NCBI GenBank assembly: GCA_046347475.1
Contig: JAXMGD010000001.1
Location: 248,001-312,000 of the forward strand
DNA length: 64,000 nt
Direction of reading: 5' to 3'
Origin: CAMCXE01 sp046347475
GTDB taxonomy: Bacteria; Pseudomonadota; Gammaproteobacteria; Pseudomonadales; Cellvibrionaceae
The translations under genes were made by a program, and so were the position numbers. Shown one piece after another: positions 16,911 to 25,684 of this stretch. The number at the start of each line of letters is the position of its first letter. Within the stretch, counting starts at the first letter, position 1. A model generated the notes under the pieces. It saw nothing but the letters and a program-made list of their open reading frames with translations, was not told the DNA's origin and searched no databases.

Positions 16911-18452
16911 TTAGCGGCTGCGACGGCGCAGGCTGAGTAATCCGCCCAGGGCCAGCACCAGCCACACATCTGCGCTGCCGCCTACAGTGCCTGTGCCACC
17001 GGAAGAAGACGATGAGCTAGAGGAGCTGCTGCTGGAGGAGGAGCTTGATGAGCTGCTGCTGGAAGACGAGCTGCTGGATGACGATGAGCTGCTTGAAGAC
17101 GAGCTGGAGCTGGATGAGGAGCTGCTGGTGGACTTGCGCACCAGGATCGAGCTTAGAGTGCCGTTGTCTTTGTTGGAGGTAACGCGGATGTCCAATTTGC
17201 CGTCGGTCACGTTGGCGTCAAAGGTTTTTTTCCAAACGGTGTTAGCGCCAGCCTCGGCGAACAGGTCCACGTTGGTCAGCACGTTTTGGCCTTCGATGGC
17301 GACGTTAAACGAGCGCTGGCCGGCTTCGGTCCAGTACATTTCCACGAAGCCCAATTCAACCGATACGCGTTGGTTGGACATGGGTATGGAGGCGCTGAAG
17401 TCGCCGTATAACTCGGTTTTGTAGACGTCGTTATTGCCACCGGTGATGGTTGAGCTGGTGGAGTTGGCGCTGCCGCCAGTCATGTAGCGGTTGGGGTCGA
17501 AGTAGATGTTGTTGAGTTGCACCGCGGCGCCCGTGCCACCGACGTTAACGGCGGCTAAAACGTCGGATGGGTTGGGTGGGTGGTAGCCCACGGTTTTTTC
17601 CGTGACCATGCACATTTTACCGTCTTGTGTACCCATGCCGTCGCCGTCTGGGTCTGAACTGATGTTACAGCAGACTTCAACACCACCAGTGGTGCCGCAG
17701 GAAACCGGTTGGCCTGGGCCGTCTTTCACGGTTATGTTGGATGAGCCAGAGCTTTGGTAGCCCTCAGTGGCCAGAATCATGTAATTGTGGGTGCCCAGGT
17801 TCATGCCTTTGCTGGCCCAGTAATCAAAGTGGTTTTTAACCGTGATGGTGCCGTTGACCGTGCCGAATCCTTTACCGTTGCGGCCGCCGTTATCACCGCG
17901 TCGAACACTGAAGTACTGCTTAAATGTTGCGGTGCCATCAATGGATGGCTGGTTAGTGCGGGTGCAGACCACTACGTCGTAGGTGCCGCCGTCACTGGTA
18001 AAGCTGCCCTGGTTCTGGCCGCCGCAACCGGTAGCGGGGTTGTAACTGCCGTAGGATTCGATGACGTAGTATTCAATTAAGGGGTTGCGGGTCCAGCCGT
18101 AGAGGGCCAGGTAAGTGTTCTGGTTGAGGTTGTTGCCTTGGTTAAATTGGCCGGTGTAGCTGACGACTTTGCTGGCGCTACCGGGGTTCCAGCCTTTACC
18201 GCCTACCCAGTTGTTGATGTTGCTCCAGCTTGAACCGTAGTTGCCGTCTGCGCCGCAGGTAATTTGCACATTACCTGTGTCCTTCCAGAAGGAGTAATAG
18301 AAGCCGTTGTGCGTGCCGGTTGCGTTGGTGGCGCTGTTGAGTACGCCGTTACAGGCGTGAGCTGAGGAGACGCTCAGCCCCAAGGCGCCCAAAATCACTG
18401 CGGCGGCAAACTTGCCCGCTGTCAGCTGCTTTTTGATCGTGTGAAGGTTCAT
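16911..18452 (-). CDS. xyn11: Secreted GH11 endo-1,4-beta-xylanase with malectin-like module, poly-Ser linker and C-terminal sorting signal
   Basis: The protein has 513 residues. A Sec signal peptide ends near SSAHA (about residue 33). Residues about 35-235 are a GH11 jelly roll with nucleophile motif NPLIEYYVIESYG and acid/base motif ATEGYQSSGSSN. A Cys-rich linker with DPDGDGMG follows. About 290-445 is a malectin/CBM57-like domain (VNVGG, GGNNDVYKTELYGDF, VELGFVEMYW). Then come about 60 serines, and a tail GGSADVWLVLALGGLLSLRR: Gly pair, hydrophobic helix and Arg cluster, resembling GlyGly-CTERM sorting signals processed by rhombosortase. The ATG at 18452 is used because it starts the signal peptide. 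It degrades extracellular xylan; the tail suggests transient surface anchoring. The malectin assignment is weaker than GH11. Confidence 0.93.
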   Translation of the reverse strand: MNLHTIKKQLTAGKFAAAVILGALGLSVSSAHACNGVLNSATNATGTHNGFYYSFWKDTGNVQITCGADGNYGSSWSNINNWVGGKGWNPGSASKVVSYTGQFNQGNNLNQNTYLALYGWTRNPLIEYYVIESYGSYNPATGCGGQNQGSFTSDGGTYDVVVCTRTNQPSIDGTATFKQYFSVRRGDNGGRNGKGFGTVNGTITVKNHFDYWASKGMNLGTHNYMILATEGYQSSGSSNITVKDGPGQPVSCGTTGGVEVCCNISSDPDGDGMGTQDGKMCMVTEKTVGYHPPNPSDVLAAVNVGGTGAAVQLNNIYFDPNRYMTGGSANSTSSTITGGNNDVYKTELYGDFSASIPMSNQRVSVELGFVEMYWTEAGQRSFNVAIEGQNVLTNVDLFAEAGANTVWKKTFDANVTDGKLDIRVTSNKDNGTLSSILVRKSTSSSSSSSSSSSSSSSSSSSSSSSSSSSSSSSSSSSSSSSSSSGGTGTVGGSADVWLVLALGGLLSLRRRSR

Positions 18453-19194
18453 AGTAGGTTCCACCTCATGCTTTATTATGGGAGAGCAATGAAATTGCTC
18501 GCTGCAAAAGACCCCCATGGGCGCTCGCTAATAGTAAGACTAAAGCGCATTCAGGGTGTGAACCCCTTTTTATCATACGATACAACTTAAGCAAGCGGGC
18601 ACCTGTTCAAGCTGATACATAGTTCAACTTTGTAAGCAGCCAAACACCACATTGTGTGTATTTTTTTAAAATGCAAACGGATACATCTGCGTTTTAATTT
18701 TTTATATAAAAGATTATTCAAGTATGAATATTTATTAATGTTAAAGAGACTTTAAGGGATAATGTTTTTTTGGATATTTCAAACTAAAAAACATGCAATG
18801 CCACTGGCCTGTATGTAGCAATAATAGAGCGCAAACTGAGTTCTTACGCAGGCGGAATCAAACTGTATTGAGGGGTAAAAATACCTGGAGAATACTTGGG
18901 GTTTTGAGAGATATCTGTATGGCGTGCGGATGCAAATCTGGATTTTGGGCGACGTGTTTAAGTGAGTGCTGTTCATAGGCGGGAATTTTTAAAAATCCAT
19001 TTTCGGCAAGAGAGCCGCTTTTAACCTTATTAAATGCGGATTTTAATAAAAGTAATCTTCCTCGGATGGCCTGCGGTTGTTCTTAATTTAATAATCTGTG
19101 TAGGGCTGAGCCCGCTTTTTGTGTCTGGGTATTTATCCTGAAGTATTTTAAGCACTATTAAACGGTATTTTTAATGGCTTTACTGTGCGGATTG
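18453..19194. other. AT-rich upstream region of the xylanase gene
   Basis: About 740 bp of AT-rich sequence without a credible gene. The short frames here (for example 18793-18978) lack ribosome sites. The AT-rich tract 18650-18780 probably carries the xylanase promoter and its control, but I cannot name an operator. Confidence 0.5.
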
Positions 19195-19417
19195 CAATGT
19201 CATTAAGTTAAGGATTTCATTTGGTTTTTTAAGCGATGTTCCCCTCCGCCAGAAACCCTAGCCAAATATCATTAGGTTAAGGGACTTTGTTGGGGCGACC
19301 CTTGTGGTCGCCCAGTGTTGGTCGCCAAACAATATCAGTAGCCGCAGAGGTTTGGGCGCCCACAAGGGGCGCCCCTGCGGACGGTTCCTATTCAGAAAAT
19401 TCTTAACTTAACGACAT
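19195..19417. mobile_element. MITE-like ends enclosing an R1 repeat
   Basis: CAATGTCATTAAGTTAAGG at 19195 and a degenerate CAAATATCATTAGGTTAAGG at 19264 face CTTAACTTAACGACATT at 19401-19417. These are the same terminal repeats as the element at 11981-12207 but the interior is an R1 palindrome (19291-19380). No direct target duplication is visible. The two left ends suggest one element inserted in, or recombined with, another. Confidence 0.55.
19291..19380. repeat. Dispersed palindromic repeat family R1, copy c
   Basis: GGGGCGACCCTTGTGGTCGC starts the left palindrome and CCGCAGAGGTTTGGGCGCCC followed by ACAAGGGGCGCCCCTGCGG forms the right half. The right half is nearly identical to 23793-23831. 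Confidence 0.75.
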
Positions 19418-19602
19418 TAGGGTCGGGTTTCAGGGCGAGCAAAAAACCACTGGGAAAACCGCCCCAAACCCTTAGCTTCATGACATGGGTACGGGTGGGG
19501 GGTGAAATTAAGGATGCTGGGCGAAGGAGGGCATTTGAACCCCCTGCGGGCCGCCCTAAAGCCCACCGAGTGTGAAATAATCCAGCCTTTTAACGCGCTG
19601 AG

Positions 19603-20577
19603 GTGCCTGTGATTAGGGCGATTGTGTTGTTGGGGGATGGGCGGATTAAGCATGGTGGGCAGGAGTTGGTGGCCTACTGGCAGGCCCATGCCGATAGCTT
19701 TATTTGGCTGGATATGGAAGGGGAGGCCGCAGATGATGAAAGCCACATGCTGCGGGAGCTTAATTGCCACCCGCTGGCCATTGAAGATGTGCAGCGCTTT
19801 CGCCACCCACCGAAAACCGAGACCTTCAGTCAGCACACCCTGATCCTCTATCGCGGCATCACACAATTTAACGAAGACCTTACCATCGAGCAGCAGACCA
19901 TTGCGCTGTTTGCCTTGGAGCGCGGGCTGATCAGTGTGCATGCTAAGCCCTCCACGGCCATTGATTTTTGGTGGGATGAGGTGGTGCCTGCAGGCTTATT
20001 ACGCAGCCCCGGCTTTTTGGCCTGCCGCATCATGCATTATTCGGTGGGGCGCTACGTGGATAAGGTGCTGGAGTTTGAGCCGCGCCTGACGGAGCTGGAA
20101 GATTCCATGCAGGATCACCCTAGCGATGATGTGATGAAAGAGTTAATCGCCTATAAATCCCGCCTGCGCAAATTAAAGCGAATTTTTAGCTATCATGAAA
20201 AGCTAGTGAGCAATTTGCTAAAAAATACGCCGCTGAAGTTAGTGGAAGAGGAAGGCGAGATTGAGCACGCGCTGCAGGATTTATATGAGCGCTGCGAGCG
20301 CTTAACCAGTTTGACCACTATGTATTTTGATTTGTGCGGCGATTTAATTGAAGGTTATCTGTCTATTTCGTCTCACAACCTGAATAAAACCATGCAGTTT
20401 TTAACCGTGTTAACCGCTATTTTAGGCCCTTTAACCATTGTAGTGGGGGTGTACGGTATGAACTTTGATTTTATGCCGGAACTGCACTGGCGCTATGGAT
20501 ATGCCTTTGTGTGGGGCCTTATGTTGTCCATTGTTGGTGGTTCATTTTGGTATTTTCGCCGCCGCCGCTGGCTGTAA
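19603..20577 (+). CDS. CorA/ZntB-family divalent cation transporter
   Basis: The protein has 324 residues. A cytosolic N-terminal domain (about 1-250) includes LNCHPLAIEDVQRF and a long helix with EPRLTELEDSMQ. Two C-terminal membrane helices follow, the first ending in the signature YGMNFDFMPEL (GMN selectivity motif). The GTG at 19603 begins MPVIRAIVLLGDG; no better start is seen. The subfamily looks closer to ZntB-like transporters than to classical CorA because of the N-terminus, but Mg, Co or Zn specificity cannot be decided. A DUF2062 gene follows 47 bp downstream. Confidence 0.9.
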   Translation: MPVIRAIVLLGDGRIKHGGQELVAYWQAHADSFIWLDMEGEAADDESHMLRELNCHPLAIEDVQRFRHPPKTETFSQHTLILYRGITQFNEDLTIEQQTIALFALERGLISVHAKPSTAIDFWWDEVVPAGLLRSPGFLACRIMHYSVGRYVDKVLEFEPRLTELEDSMQDHPSDDVMKELIAYKSRLRKLKRIFSYHEKLVSNLLKNTPLKLVEEEGEIEHALQDLYERCERLTSLTTMYFDLCGDLIEGYLSISSHNLNKTMQFLTVLTAILGPLTIVVGVYGMNFDFMPELHWRYGYAFVWGLMLSIVGGSFWYFRRRRWL

Positions 20578-20624
20578 ATGCGGCTGTATACTCAGGCTTA
20601 GCCTGTTTTTCCATGGTTTTATTT

Positions 20625-21128
20625 ATGCCGCGTAAGTTTATTAAACGCTGGTTGCCCGATGCTGACACCCTGCGCAAAACACCTGGCCTTAAACACTTAG
20701 GCACTGTGTTGGACGACCCACATTTATTTCATTTAAGCCGTCGCTCGGTGGCGGTGGCGTTTTTAGTTGGGTTGTTTTTTTGTTATATACCAACCCCTGG
20801 CCAAGCATTTTTAGCGGCCTTTGGGGCACTGCTATTGCGGGGCAATTTACCCATTGCGGTGGCCCTTGTGTGGGTGAGCAATCCCTTTACGCTACCGTTT
20901 TTTGTATTAACTGCCTATGGCGCCGGGGCGGTAGTATTAGGCGGCGGCGCTATTGAATTACCCGCAGCCATTACCTGGCAGTGGATAAAAACCATTTGGC
21001 AGCCTTTTTTATTGGGCAGCGTAATTATGGGCCTGATTGCAGGCCTGGCGGGGTTTTTTGCAGTGAATATTATTTGGCGTATTAGCGTGGCGCGCCGCTG
21101 GGTGCGCCGCCGTGGGCGCGCTAAATAA
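20625..21128 (+). CDS. DUF2062 membrane protein
   Basis: The protein has 167 residues. Motifs FFCYIPTPGQAFLAAFGALLL and WVSNPFTLPFF (broken here at the PF pairs) are typical of DUF2062, with three or four hydrophobic helices and a basic C-terminus (ARRWVRRRGRAK). The ATG at 20625 starts the conserved MPRKFIKRWLPD. Function is unknown; relatives are often near glycosyltransferase or membrane biogenesis genes. It lies directly after the cation transporter on the same strand and may be cotranscribed. Confidence 0.85.
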   Translation: MPRKFIKRWLPDADTLRKTPGLKHLGTVLDDPHLFHLSRRSVAVAFLVGLFFCYIPTPGQAFLAAFGALLLRGNLPIAVALVWVSNPFTLPFFVLTAYGAGAVVLGGGAIELPAAITWQWIKTIWQPFLLGSVIMGLIAGLAGFFAVNIIWRISVARRWVRRRGRAK

Positions 21129-21254
21129 TTATTTGGCGAGGATCGTTGAATTTTTTGCTGATGTGTATTCATTGCTGGTGCCTAGGTAGTAATCGGCGCA
21201 CCTAATGCACCGGGCGAAATTAATTATTAACAACCAAAAAGCTAGGGGATGATT

Positions 21255-22157
21255 ATGGATTTACTTTGGTATGGGGTAGTGGGTTTAGGGGTGTGGCTGT
21301 TGGCGGGCGTGCGCATTGTGGAGCAGCAATCGGTGGTGATTGTGCAATTTTTGGGGCGTTATTCCTGCACCCTGGAGGCGGGCATCAATTGGATTTGTGT
21401 GCCTTTTCAATTAAGCGCTGGTCGATTGTCTTTGAAAATTGAATCGGTACCGGCCACGGTTGAGGTGAAAACATCGGACAATATGTTTGTGTCCTTGCCG
21501 GTGAATCTAATGATTCAGGTGGAGCCACAAAACGCGAAAGATGCTTTTTATAAATTGCAAAAACCCCACGAGCAGGTGCGCGCCTGGGTGCTCAATACGG
21601 TGCGCTCCATTGCGGCGGGTATGACCTTGGAAGAAATGTTTAATGACCGCGAGCGCGTTGTGAATGAGGTGCGGGCGCTTTTGACGGCGAAATTATCTGA
21701 ATTTGGTTATCGCTTGGAGGGTGTGTTAATTGATCAGCCCATGGTGTCGGCGGAGGTGCAGTCTTCATTTAATCGTGTGGTGGCCGCGACGCGGGAAAAA
21801 GAAGCCGCTTTGCAAGAGGGTGAAGCGATAAAAATTCGCATCGTCAAACAAGCGGAAGCCGAGGCGGATGCTCAGCGTGAGCGCGCGAAAGGCCTGGCGG
21901 ATTCACGCCGCATTTTAGCGGCAGGTTTGCAAGAATCCTTAAATGGGTTTGCGAAAATACCGCAAAACACCGCGCTGGCTTTATTGATTGAAACCAATCG
22001 TATTGATGCGCTGCGGGAGGCATCCAAACACGGCAATTTAATTTTGATGGACTTGGGTAAAACCGACGGCGCGCAAAAAGCCTTAATTCCTTTATTAAAG
22101 GGTTTAAAAAATGCCGACGCGCCTGCGGCGGCAAGTGGTGCTGAGGAACTTAATTAA
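21255..22157 (+). CDS. SPFH/band 7 (stomatin-like) membrane protein
   Basis: The protein has 300 residues from ATG 21255, which has AGGGG six bases upstream; ATG 21249 touches the same site and is less likely. One N-terminal membrane helix (about 1-20) is followed by an SPFH domain: IVEQQSVVIVQFLGRY, LPVNLMIQVE, LNTVRSIAAGMTLEEMF. A charged Ala/Glu coiled coil (about 180-225) comes next. SPFH proteins oligomerise at membranes and often scaffold proteases or microdomains. No NfeD-like partner is adjacent. A second SPFH gene at 39748-40632 is of the prohibitin type and only distantly similar. Confidence 0.88.
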   Translation: MDLLWYGVVGLGVWLLAGVRIVEQQSVVIVQFLGRYSCTLEAGINWICVPFQLSAGRLSLKIESVPATVEVKTSDNMFVSLPVNLMIQVEPQNAKDAFYKLQKPHEQVRAWVLNTVRSIAAGMTLEEMFNDRERVVNEVRALLTAKLSEFGYRLEGVLIDQPMVSAEVQSSFNRVVAATREKEAALQEGEAIKIRIVKQAEAEADAQRERAKGLADSRRILAAGLQESLNGFAKIPQNTALALLIETNRIDALREASKHGNLILMDLGKTDGAQKALIPLLKGLKNADAPAAASGAEELN

Positions 22158-22171
22158 TTAGCTGAATAAAG

Positions 22172-22210
22172 GCCCGGCACATAAGCCTTAAGCACGTGTT
22201 AGTGCCGGGG
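22172..22210. terminator. Possible hairpin between convergent genes
   Basis: CCCGGCAC and GTGCCGGG (22173-22180, 22202-22209) form an 8-bp stem around a 21-base loop between the SPFH stop and the PEBP stop. There is no T-run, so a terminator role is tentative. Confidence 0.35.
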
Positions 22211-22216
22211 TGAGCC

Positions 22217-22762
22217 CTAGCGGCCGTACCGCGCGGTAAGCTGCGCCTTGCCTAAACTATTGGCCAAAATGTTGTAGCCGACAAATGCCGCCGTGGCATC
22301 GGCGGGCAGATTTAATTGCTCCACTTTTAACGCATACAGAGTGAATTGGTAGCGGTGGGGTTTATCTCCGACGGGTGGGCAGGCGCCACCAAAACCGGTG
22401 CTGCCAAAATCGGTGCGCCCTTGTACGGCACCTGCGGGTAGGTTTTTCCCGCTGGCCTCACCGGCTTCCGCTGCTAAACCGGTGCTGGAGGCGGGCAGGT
22501 TATACACCACCCAGTGCCACCAACCGGAGCCGGTGGGGGCATCGGGGTCGTAAACGGTAAGGGCATAACTTTTGGTGCCCGCAGGTGGATGGCTCCAGCT
22601 AAGGGCGGGGGAAATATTTTTGCCAGAGCAACCAAAACTATTAAATACCTGGTCGAGGCTGAGGGTTTGCCCTTCTTTAATGCTGGGGCTGGTGAGGGTG
22701 AATTTTTCGGCAAAGGCCTGGCTGCTGAGTACCAATAAAGCACCCATTAATAATCGCGACAT
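22217..22762 (-). CDS. Exported PEBP/Raf kinase inhibitor-like (YbhB/YbcL family) protein
   Basis: The protein has 181 residues. ATG 22762 is preceded by GAGGAAC at good spacing and opens a signal peptide cleaved near SQAFA (about residue 18). Family motifs are NISPALSW, the ligand-site DPDAPTGSGWWHWVVYN and PPVGDKPHRYQFTLYAL. Bacterial PEBP proteins have a small anion pocket but no settled physiological role; a periplasmic location is expected here. It is transcribed alone, convergent with the SPFH gene. Confidence 0.92.
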   Translation of the reverse strand: MSRLLMGALLVLSSQAFAEKFTLTSPSIKEGQTLSLDQVFNSFGCSGKNISPALSWSHPPAGTKSYALTVYDPDAPTGSGWWHWVVYNLPASSTGLAAEAGEASGKNLPAGAVQGRTDFGSTGFGGACPPVGDKPHRYQFTLYALKVEQLNLPADATAAFVGYNILANSLGKAQLTARYGR

Positions 22763-22965
22763 GAGAGTTCCTCTGTGGAGTGAGCGGCAGTACATAAGAA
22801 GTACTGGCTACGCTTTATAGTGGCCGGTGGATGTCTCGTCAATATATTAAAAACTCTGGCGTTAATATTTGTAGCTGTTTACTTCAAACCTACTGCAGCT
22901 GCAGCGAATATCAACCTGGCGACGTTGGATGTCGTTAATACCTACCCAATAAACGAGGATTTTAG

Positions 22966-23736
22966 GTGGCCACTAGCCATTTATACACAGATTTATCAAT
23001 TTATTACGACCGCTTTTGTCAGGATATTCCCTATGCCCACCAGGCGAATACACTCAAGCGCTTAGAAGCATTATTTAATGAATCCTGCGGCCAGCATTAT
23101 TTGGATATTGCCTGCGGCACAGGGCAATTAATGGAGCAGGCGCAGAAATTTGGCTGGCAGATGAGCGGCCTGGATAATGCTCAGGCGATGCTCACACGCG
23201 CCAGTAGCCGCTGCCCCGAGGCGAGCTGGATTCTGGCGGATATGGTGCAGATTCCTGCTAAACCCCAGTATAACGTTGCCAGTTGTTTGCTGTATTCCAT
23301 GCATTACACCGGCAGCCTTGAGCGGCTGCGTGGGTTTTTTCAGGCGGTGTGGCAGGCGTTGGTTCCCGGTGGGTTTTGGGTGTTTGATTGTGTGGATAAA
23401 CGCGGCATTGATAATTCTGCTGGTATTACAACCTATTATCATGACGGCGATGAGCAGTTTACGTTTTTTTCCCGCTGGGATTATCCCGGCGCGGGCAGCC
23501 GTCAAAGTCTCAAACTCGGCATCGAATTAACAACCCCGCAGCAGAATCTTGCCTGGCAGGATGAACACCCGATGGTAGCGGTGAGTATAAGTGAAGTAGA
23601 AACGCTGCTAGCCGGAATGGGTTTTAAGGTCACCTTGCTAGAGCGTAATTTCGAACAACTGATTGCCTGGCAGGGGGCGAGTTTTAATTTTTTAGTGGTG
23701 GCGCAAAAACCTCTGTGCGCTGAGGAAATGAGCTGA
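22966..23736 (+). CDS. Class I SAM-dependent methyltransferase
   Basis: The protein has 256 residues. The SAM-binding motif I is YLDIACGTGQLME (about residue 45), followed by acidic motif SGLDNAQAML and the post-II region ALVPGGFWVFDCVDK. The start is GTG 22966, seven bases after GAGG. This is the general small-molecule methyltransferase fold (Methyltransf_25/11 type); the acceptor is unknown. It stands alone and is followed by an R1 repeat. Confidence 0.9.
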   Translation: MATSHLYTDLSIYYDRFCQDIPYAHQANTLKRLEALFNESCGQHYLDIACGTGQLMEQAQKFGWQMSGLDNAQAMLTRASSRCPEASWILADMVQIPAKPQYNVASCLLYSMHYTGSLERLRGFFQAVWQALVPGGFWVFDCVDKRGIDNSAGITTYYHDGDEQFTFFSRWDYPGAGSRQSLKLGIELTTPQQNLAWQDEHPMVAVSISEVETLLAGMGFKVTLLERNFEQLIAWQGASFNFLVVAQKPLCAEEMS

Positions 23737-23740
23737 TATT

Positions 23741-23831
23741 CGGGCGCCTCTGCGGTCGCCCAACAACGTTGGTTCTCAAAAAATATCTCTATCCGCAGAG
23801 GTTTGGGCGCCCACAAGGGGCGCCGCTACGG
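23741..23831. repeat. Dispersed palindromic repeat family R1, copy d
   Basis: GGGCGCCTCTGCGGTCGCCC is followed after about 40 bp by CCGCAGAGGTTTGGGCGCCC and ACAAGGGGCGCCGCTACGG. It begins about 5 bp after the methyltransferase stop. Confidence 0.75.
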
Positions 23832-23932
23832 AAGATTGCGATTTAGTAAATCCTCGCCTGAATGACATTCCCTTCGCACTGCGGTCAGTGCGGGCAACGT
23901 GTATTGTTAAAATTGCGAATATAGCGGTGAAT

Positions 23933-24610
23933 TTATTCGCCGATTAACTGCACCGCATCTATTTCATTCCAGCCGGAAATCATATTGGTGGCGAGGGTAA
24001 TTTTTATTTTCTGCGTTTTAAGTGTGCCGGGTTGTATGGGCACGTTTAACCAGCTGATCTGATTGCTGGGGTATGACGTGGTGTCCGGCCCGCTCCAAAC
24101 TGTGCGCGCGGTGCCGGTTTCATCAAAGGCTTCAACTTTGACTATGGCGCCGGGTGCGTGGGATTGGCGGATGCGAATTTCGCTGGCGTTGACGGCTTTG
24201 GCGTATTCCACTTCTAACCATTCAATACCGGTGTCGGGGTCTTTGGATGCCCAAGAGTTGCTGTCGTCGCTGTAGCTGGCGACGTTGGGCGCTCCGGTGG
24301 CCTGCATAGGGTGATAGCCAGCTTGCAGGTCGTTAAGGTCGCTGGCGAAGCTGCTACTGGCGGTGGCTTTAATGGCCCATTGGCCCTTGGGATCATTTTT
24401 GATTGCGTCTTCTTTGAGCGCAAATTCCATGGCTTTTTTCTTGTTGTCTAACTCGCTATCCGTCGCCTCAGGTGCGGCAGTGGGCTCTGCTGGTGGTGTT
24501 GCTGTTGCGGGCGGCGGTGTTTGAGTTGGTTCCGGTGGCGGCGTTTTTTTGCTGCAGCCAACCAAAGTAAGGCCAAGGGCGAGGGTGAGGATAATCAGCG
24601 GATTGGGCAT
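23933..24610 (-). CDS. Lipoprotein with discoidin-like C-terminal domain
   Basis: The protein has 225 residues. ATG 24610 is preceded by GGGAGG (five bases) and opens a lipoprotein signal with lipobox LVGC (Cys 19). A Pro/Thr/Ala-rich linker follows to about residue 60. The C-terminal 140 residues resemble a galactose-binding/F5-F8 type C jelly roll: NSWASKDPDTGIEWLEVEYA, SEIRIRQSH and GWNEIDAVQLIG. This fold often binds carbohydrate or phospholipid. It is probably anchored in the outer membrane or periplasm. The assignment comes from motif shape; ligand unknown. Confidence 0.78.
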   Translation of the reverse strand: MPNPLIILTLALGLTLVGCSKKTPPPEPTQTPPPATATPPAEPTAAPEATDSELDNKKKAMEFALKEDAIKNDPKGQWAIKATASSSFASDLNDLQAGYHPMQATGAPNVASYSDDSNSWASKDPDTGIEWLEVEYAKAVNASEIRIRQSHAPGAIVKVEAFDETGTARTVWSGPDTTSYPSNQISWLNVPIQPGTLKTQKIKITLATNMISGWNEIDAVQLIGE

Positions 24611-24938
24611 AAACGCCTCCCTTTTAGTGGGTAATTCATTTGGAATGTACTGGCGCGCTCGCAGCGGCGTCAAGCGGTGGTTTTTTTAATTCTTTCGCCG
24701 CAGGTTTAAGTCAGGCTTGGCCTATGCCGGTCAGGGGCCATGTACAATGCTGCGTTTTTTTGGCCGCGTGTTGGCGTCGCCGAGGTTTATAGGGCATCTC
24801 ATGATGACGTGCTGTTGTGCCTAGAGGTGACATCTGCACTACATCCGTAATTTTTTGGTTTTATTAACCCGGCGACTTAAGCCGCAGGGTCAATAACGTG
24901 CGCGCATGTGCTGTGCTTTTTATATAGGTATTTGATTG

Positions 24939-25244
24939 ATGTTATCCGCTGAGTGGCAAATTCTGTTGAGTAATTCGGTGATTATTATGCTGGGTTACCT
25001 GCTGGTGTATCCGCGTTTTTGCGGGGCTAATATGCAAAAAATATTAGTGAATGATGCGATTGCTACAGTGGTTGCATTAGTTGTGGCGGGTTCTCAATTT
25101 GCCGGTGGTGATGAGCGTTTTACGCTGGTGTTGGTAGAGGTGAATTGGTTTTGGTTTACGCTCTTGACCTATTTTGCCCTCGAAACGCCATTTATGGTGT
25201 GGTATTTCAAGCGCTTTGGCCTGTGGCCGGGGGCGGATAATTAA
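24939..25244 (+). CDS. Small uncharacterised membrane protein
   Basis: The protein has 101 residues from ATG 24939 (a TTG lies one codon earlier). Three hydrophobic segments are visible: NSVIIMLGYLLVYP, ATVVALVVAGSQF and FWFTLLTYFALETPFMVWYF. There is no recognised domain. It is monocistronic between minus-strand genes. The 328 bp before it (24611-24938) hold no other feature that I can support. Confidence 0.65.
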   Translation: MLSAEWQILLSNSVIIMLGYLLVYPRFCGANMQKILVNDAIATVVALVVAGSQFAGGDERFTLVLVEVNWFWFTLLTYFALETPFMVWYFKRFGLWPGADN

Positions 25245-25375
25245 GGTTTATTCATTCGGCGGCAACCTAAAAACTGTCTTTGAGTTTCGCCGTATTGAGC
25301 AAGTGCAGTGGACCTTTGATGTGTGCCGGGCAATTAATCTCAGAGCATCCCACATTTTGTGCGTTGCGGTGGGTT

Positions 25376-25684
25376 TTATTCTTCCACAAAGGCTTTTAAT
25401 GCCTGCAGCCGCAGTTCCCACTGATGCTCCATGCTGTGAATAAATTGTTTGGCCGGTTCCAGCGCCTCGGTATTAAGAGACACCAGGGTTTCCCGGCCTG
25501 CGGGCGTAAGCTGAAATACCTGAGCTGAGACCAAAACCGCTATTTGTTTGCGGGCGCCCTGGCGGGAAATACCCAAGTCCTGTGAGAGGCTGTTGATAGG
25601 TAAGGCTGATCCATCCGCCAAACGCTTGACCAGTTCTAGCCGAACGGGGTCTCCCAATGCTTTGAATATTTCCGCTGCACTCAT
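25376..25684 (-). CDS. ArsR-family winged-helix regulator paired with SRPBCC protein
   Basis: The protein has 102 residues. ArsR hallmarks are IFKALGDPVRLELVKRL, the recognition helix LSQDLGISRQGARKQI and the wing VFQLTPAGRETL. No Cys metal site is present, so it probably does not sense arsenic but belongs to the ArsR type fused or coupled to SRPBCC/AHSA1 proteins. Its ATG immediately follows the stop of the SRPBCC gene, with no gap. A perfect palindrome upstream of the pair is a candidate operator. Confidence 0.9.
   Translation of the reverse strand: MSAAEIFKALGDPVRLELVKRLADGSALPINSLSQDLGISRQGARKQIAVLVSAQVFQLTPAGRETLVSLNTEALEPAKQFIHSMEHQWELRLQALKAFVEE

Noticed and set aside
16987..17424. 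Plus-strand open frame rich in Glu/Asp/Leu
   Set aside because: It is the antisense of the poly-serine linker and adjoining module of the xylanase gene; the acidic composition is a direct consequence of Ser codons on the other strand.
19500..19575. tRNA-like T-arm on the minus strand (GGGGGTTCAAATGCCC)
   Set aside because: No matching acceptor 5' strand, anticodon arm or D arm could be found at the right distance.
19417..19941. 174-codon minus-strand frame
   Set aside because: Mostly antisense to the CorA-like gene and starts inside it; the plus-strand gene has clear family motifs.
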